From Prunella strophiata (taxonomy: Eukaryota; Chordata; Aves; Passeriformes; Prunellidae), in the NCBI GenBank assembly GCA_036583965.1, contig JAZBQD010000001.1, positions 16,297,892 to 16,361,891 on the forward strand: a DNA stretch of 64,000 bases, read 5' to 3'. The translations under genes were made by a program, and so were the position numbers. Below, piece after piece: positions 63,339 through 64,000 of this stretch; within the stretch, counting starts at the first letter, position 1; the number at the start of each line of letters is the position of its first letter. The notes beneath the pieces were generated by a model. It saw only the letters and a list, made by a program, of their open reading frames with translations, was not told the origin of the DNA and made no database searches.

Positions 63339-64000
63339 CTGCAGAAAATTAGCAGACCTGGCCCAAGGCTAGGCTGAGCTAATTCTCCTTTTGTGTTTTT
63401 AAAAAAACAATGGGATTTTAACACAGCTACCACCTCTTCTTTCTATTAGCTCTGGCAAAATCTCTCTGGAACCGGAGTTGTTCCTCATTTGCACAGGACC
63501 ACACGGGCATTGTGCCTTTGGAGGAGGTGGAGGAACAAAAGAGAATCCAATAAGGGTGATTAGAGGATAAAAAGAATGTTTGGAACGAGTCCACTGCTGC
63601 CTTGTGTGGTGCTTGTCTCTACCTCCTGCTCTGTGAGGGGCTCTTTGGGAAGTTCCTTATCTCTCTATGAGGTTTTTGCTGTGTGACATCACTGCTGGTT
63701 CCAGGCATGGCTTCTCACTGCTCATTTATCCCCAAACAACAGCAGGTGAGCCACTGTCAACAAGCCAGGGATGCCAGCACAAGTTTTATCTGACATCTGT
63801 CCTTTTTTGAATGAGCACACCCCAACAGAACAGAGAGATGCACCAAGGAAACCCATGTCAAACCTCTTGGGGTTTTTCCACCCTGCCCTTCTGTGCTCTG
63901 CACACCAGACACTGCCTTGCTGCTGGAAATAAGGTGGCTTTGTTGTGAAATTTAAATTTGTTAATATTTCATTACATTTCTAATAGGTCTGTGACACCAA
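63339..64000. other. Non-coding DNA, possible flank of the preceding exon
   Basis: If the reverse-strand exon at 63090-63338 is real, this would be its upstream intron, with the acceptor at 63339-63355. No other feature recognised up to the window edge. Confidence 0.4.

Noticed and set aside
1..64000. CRISPR array, bacterial operons, riboswitches, tRNA or rRNA genes
   Set aside because: No spaced direct-repeat array, no tRNA A/B-box pair with cloverleaf, no rRNA similarity; the DNA is vertebrate in character.

Overview
The window looks like ordinary intergenic or intronic DNA from a bird, most likely a songbird (passerine). Four things point there. CR1 retrotransposon ends occur repeatedly, with their (ATTCTGTG)n-type octamer tails. 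Solo-LTR-like pieces resemble passerine endogenous retroviruses (recognised from memory, not searched). Mammalian Alu/L1/B1 elements are absent. The DNA is AT-rich and CpG-poor, with no CpG island seen by eye. No protein-coding gene can be named with confidence. Nearly all open frames are short and overlap one another on both strands, as expected by chance.

Layout. 1-8598 is unique non-coding DNA. 8599-9181 (+) and 15733-16316 (-) are two copies of one roughly 583-bp TG...CA LTR in opposite orientation, about 6.5 kb apart. 16317-20600 is non-coding with homopurine/homopyrimidine tracts and an (AGCTC)n repeat. 20613-21014 reads like a terminal exon or retrocopy: splice-acceptor-like tract, open frame, stop, AATAAA, then 26 A. 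CR1 pieces lie at 21057-21185, 26085-26300 (an older type), 26812-26975 and 31285-31575 (reverse-transcriptase part). A 32-base G run is at 24402 and a GGAAA-rich satellite at 25047. 33652-34316 (-) is an ERVK-like LTR with a perfect 18-base lysine-tRNA primer binding site. 35311-35423 holds 22 perfect AAAAT units. 39886-48976 carries a scatter of very short CR1 ends, one only 51 bp long with a perfect 9-bp target duplication. Two further LTRs are at about 52218-52721 and 58461-58851.

The right end, 63015-63338 (-), holds the most gene-like object: an exon-like open frame with imperfect tryptophan-containing peptide repeats. A second terminal-exon-like segment is at 59996-60108.

I see no operon, pathway or new defence-type system. 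The items deserving a second look are the exon-like segments, the retroelement structures and the unstable simple repeats. Coordinates of LTR and CR1 edges come from reading by eye, so expect errors of a few bases, and larger ones where noted.
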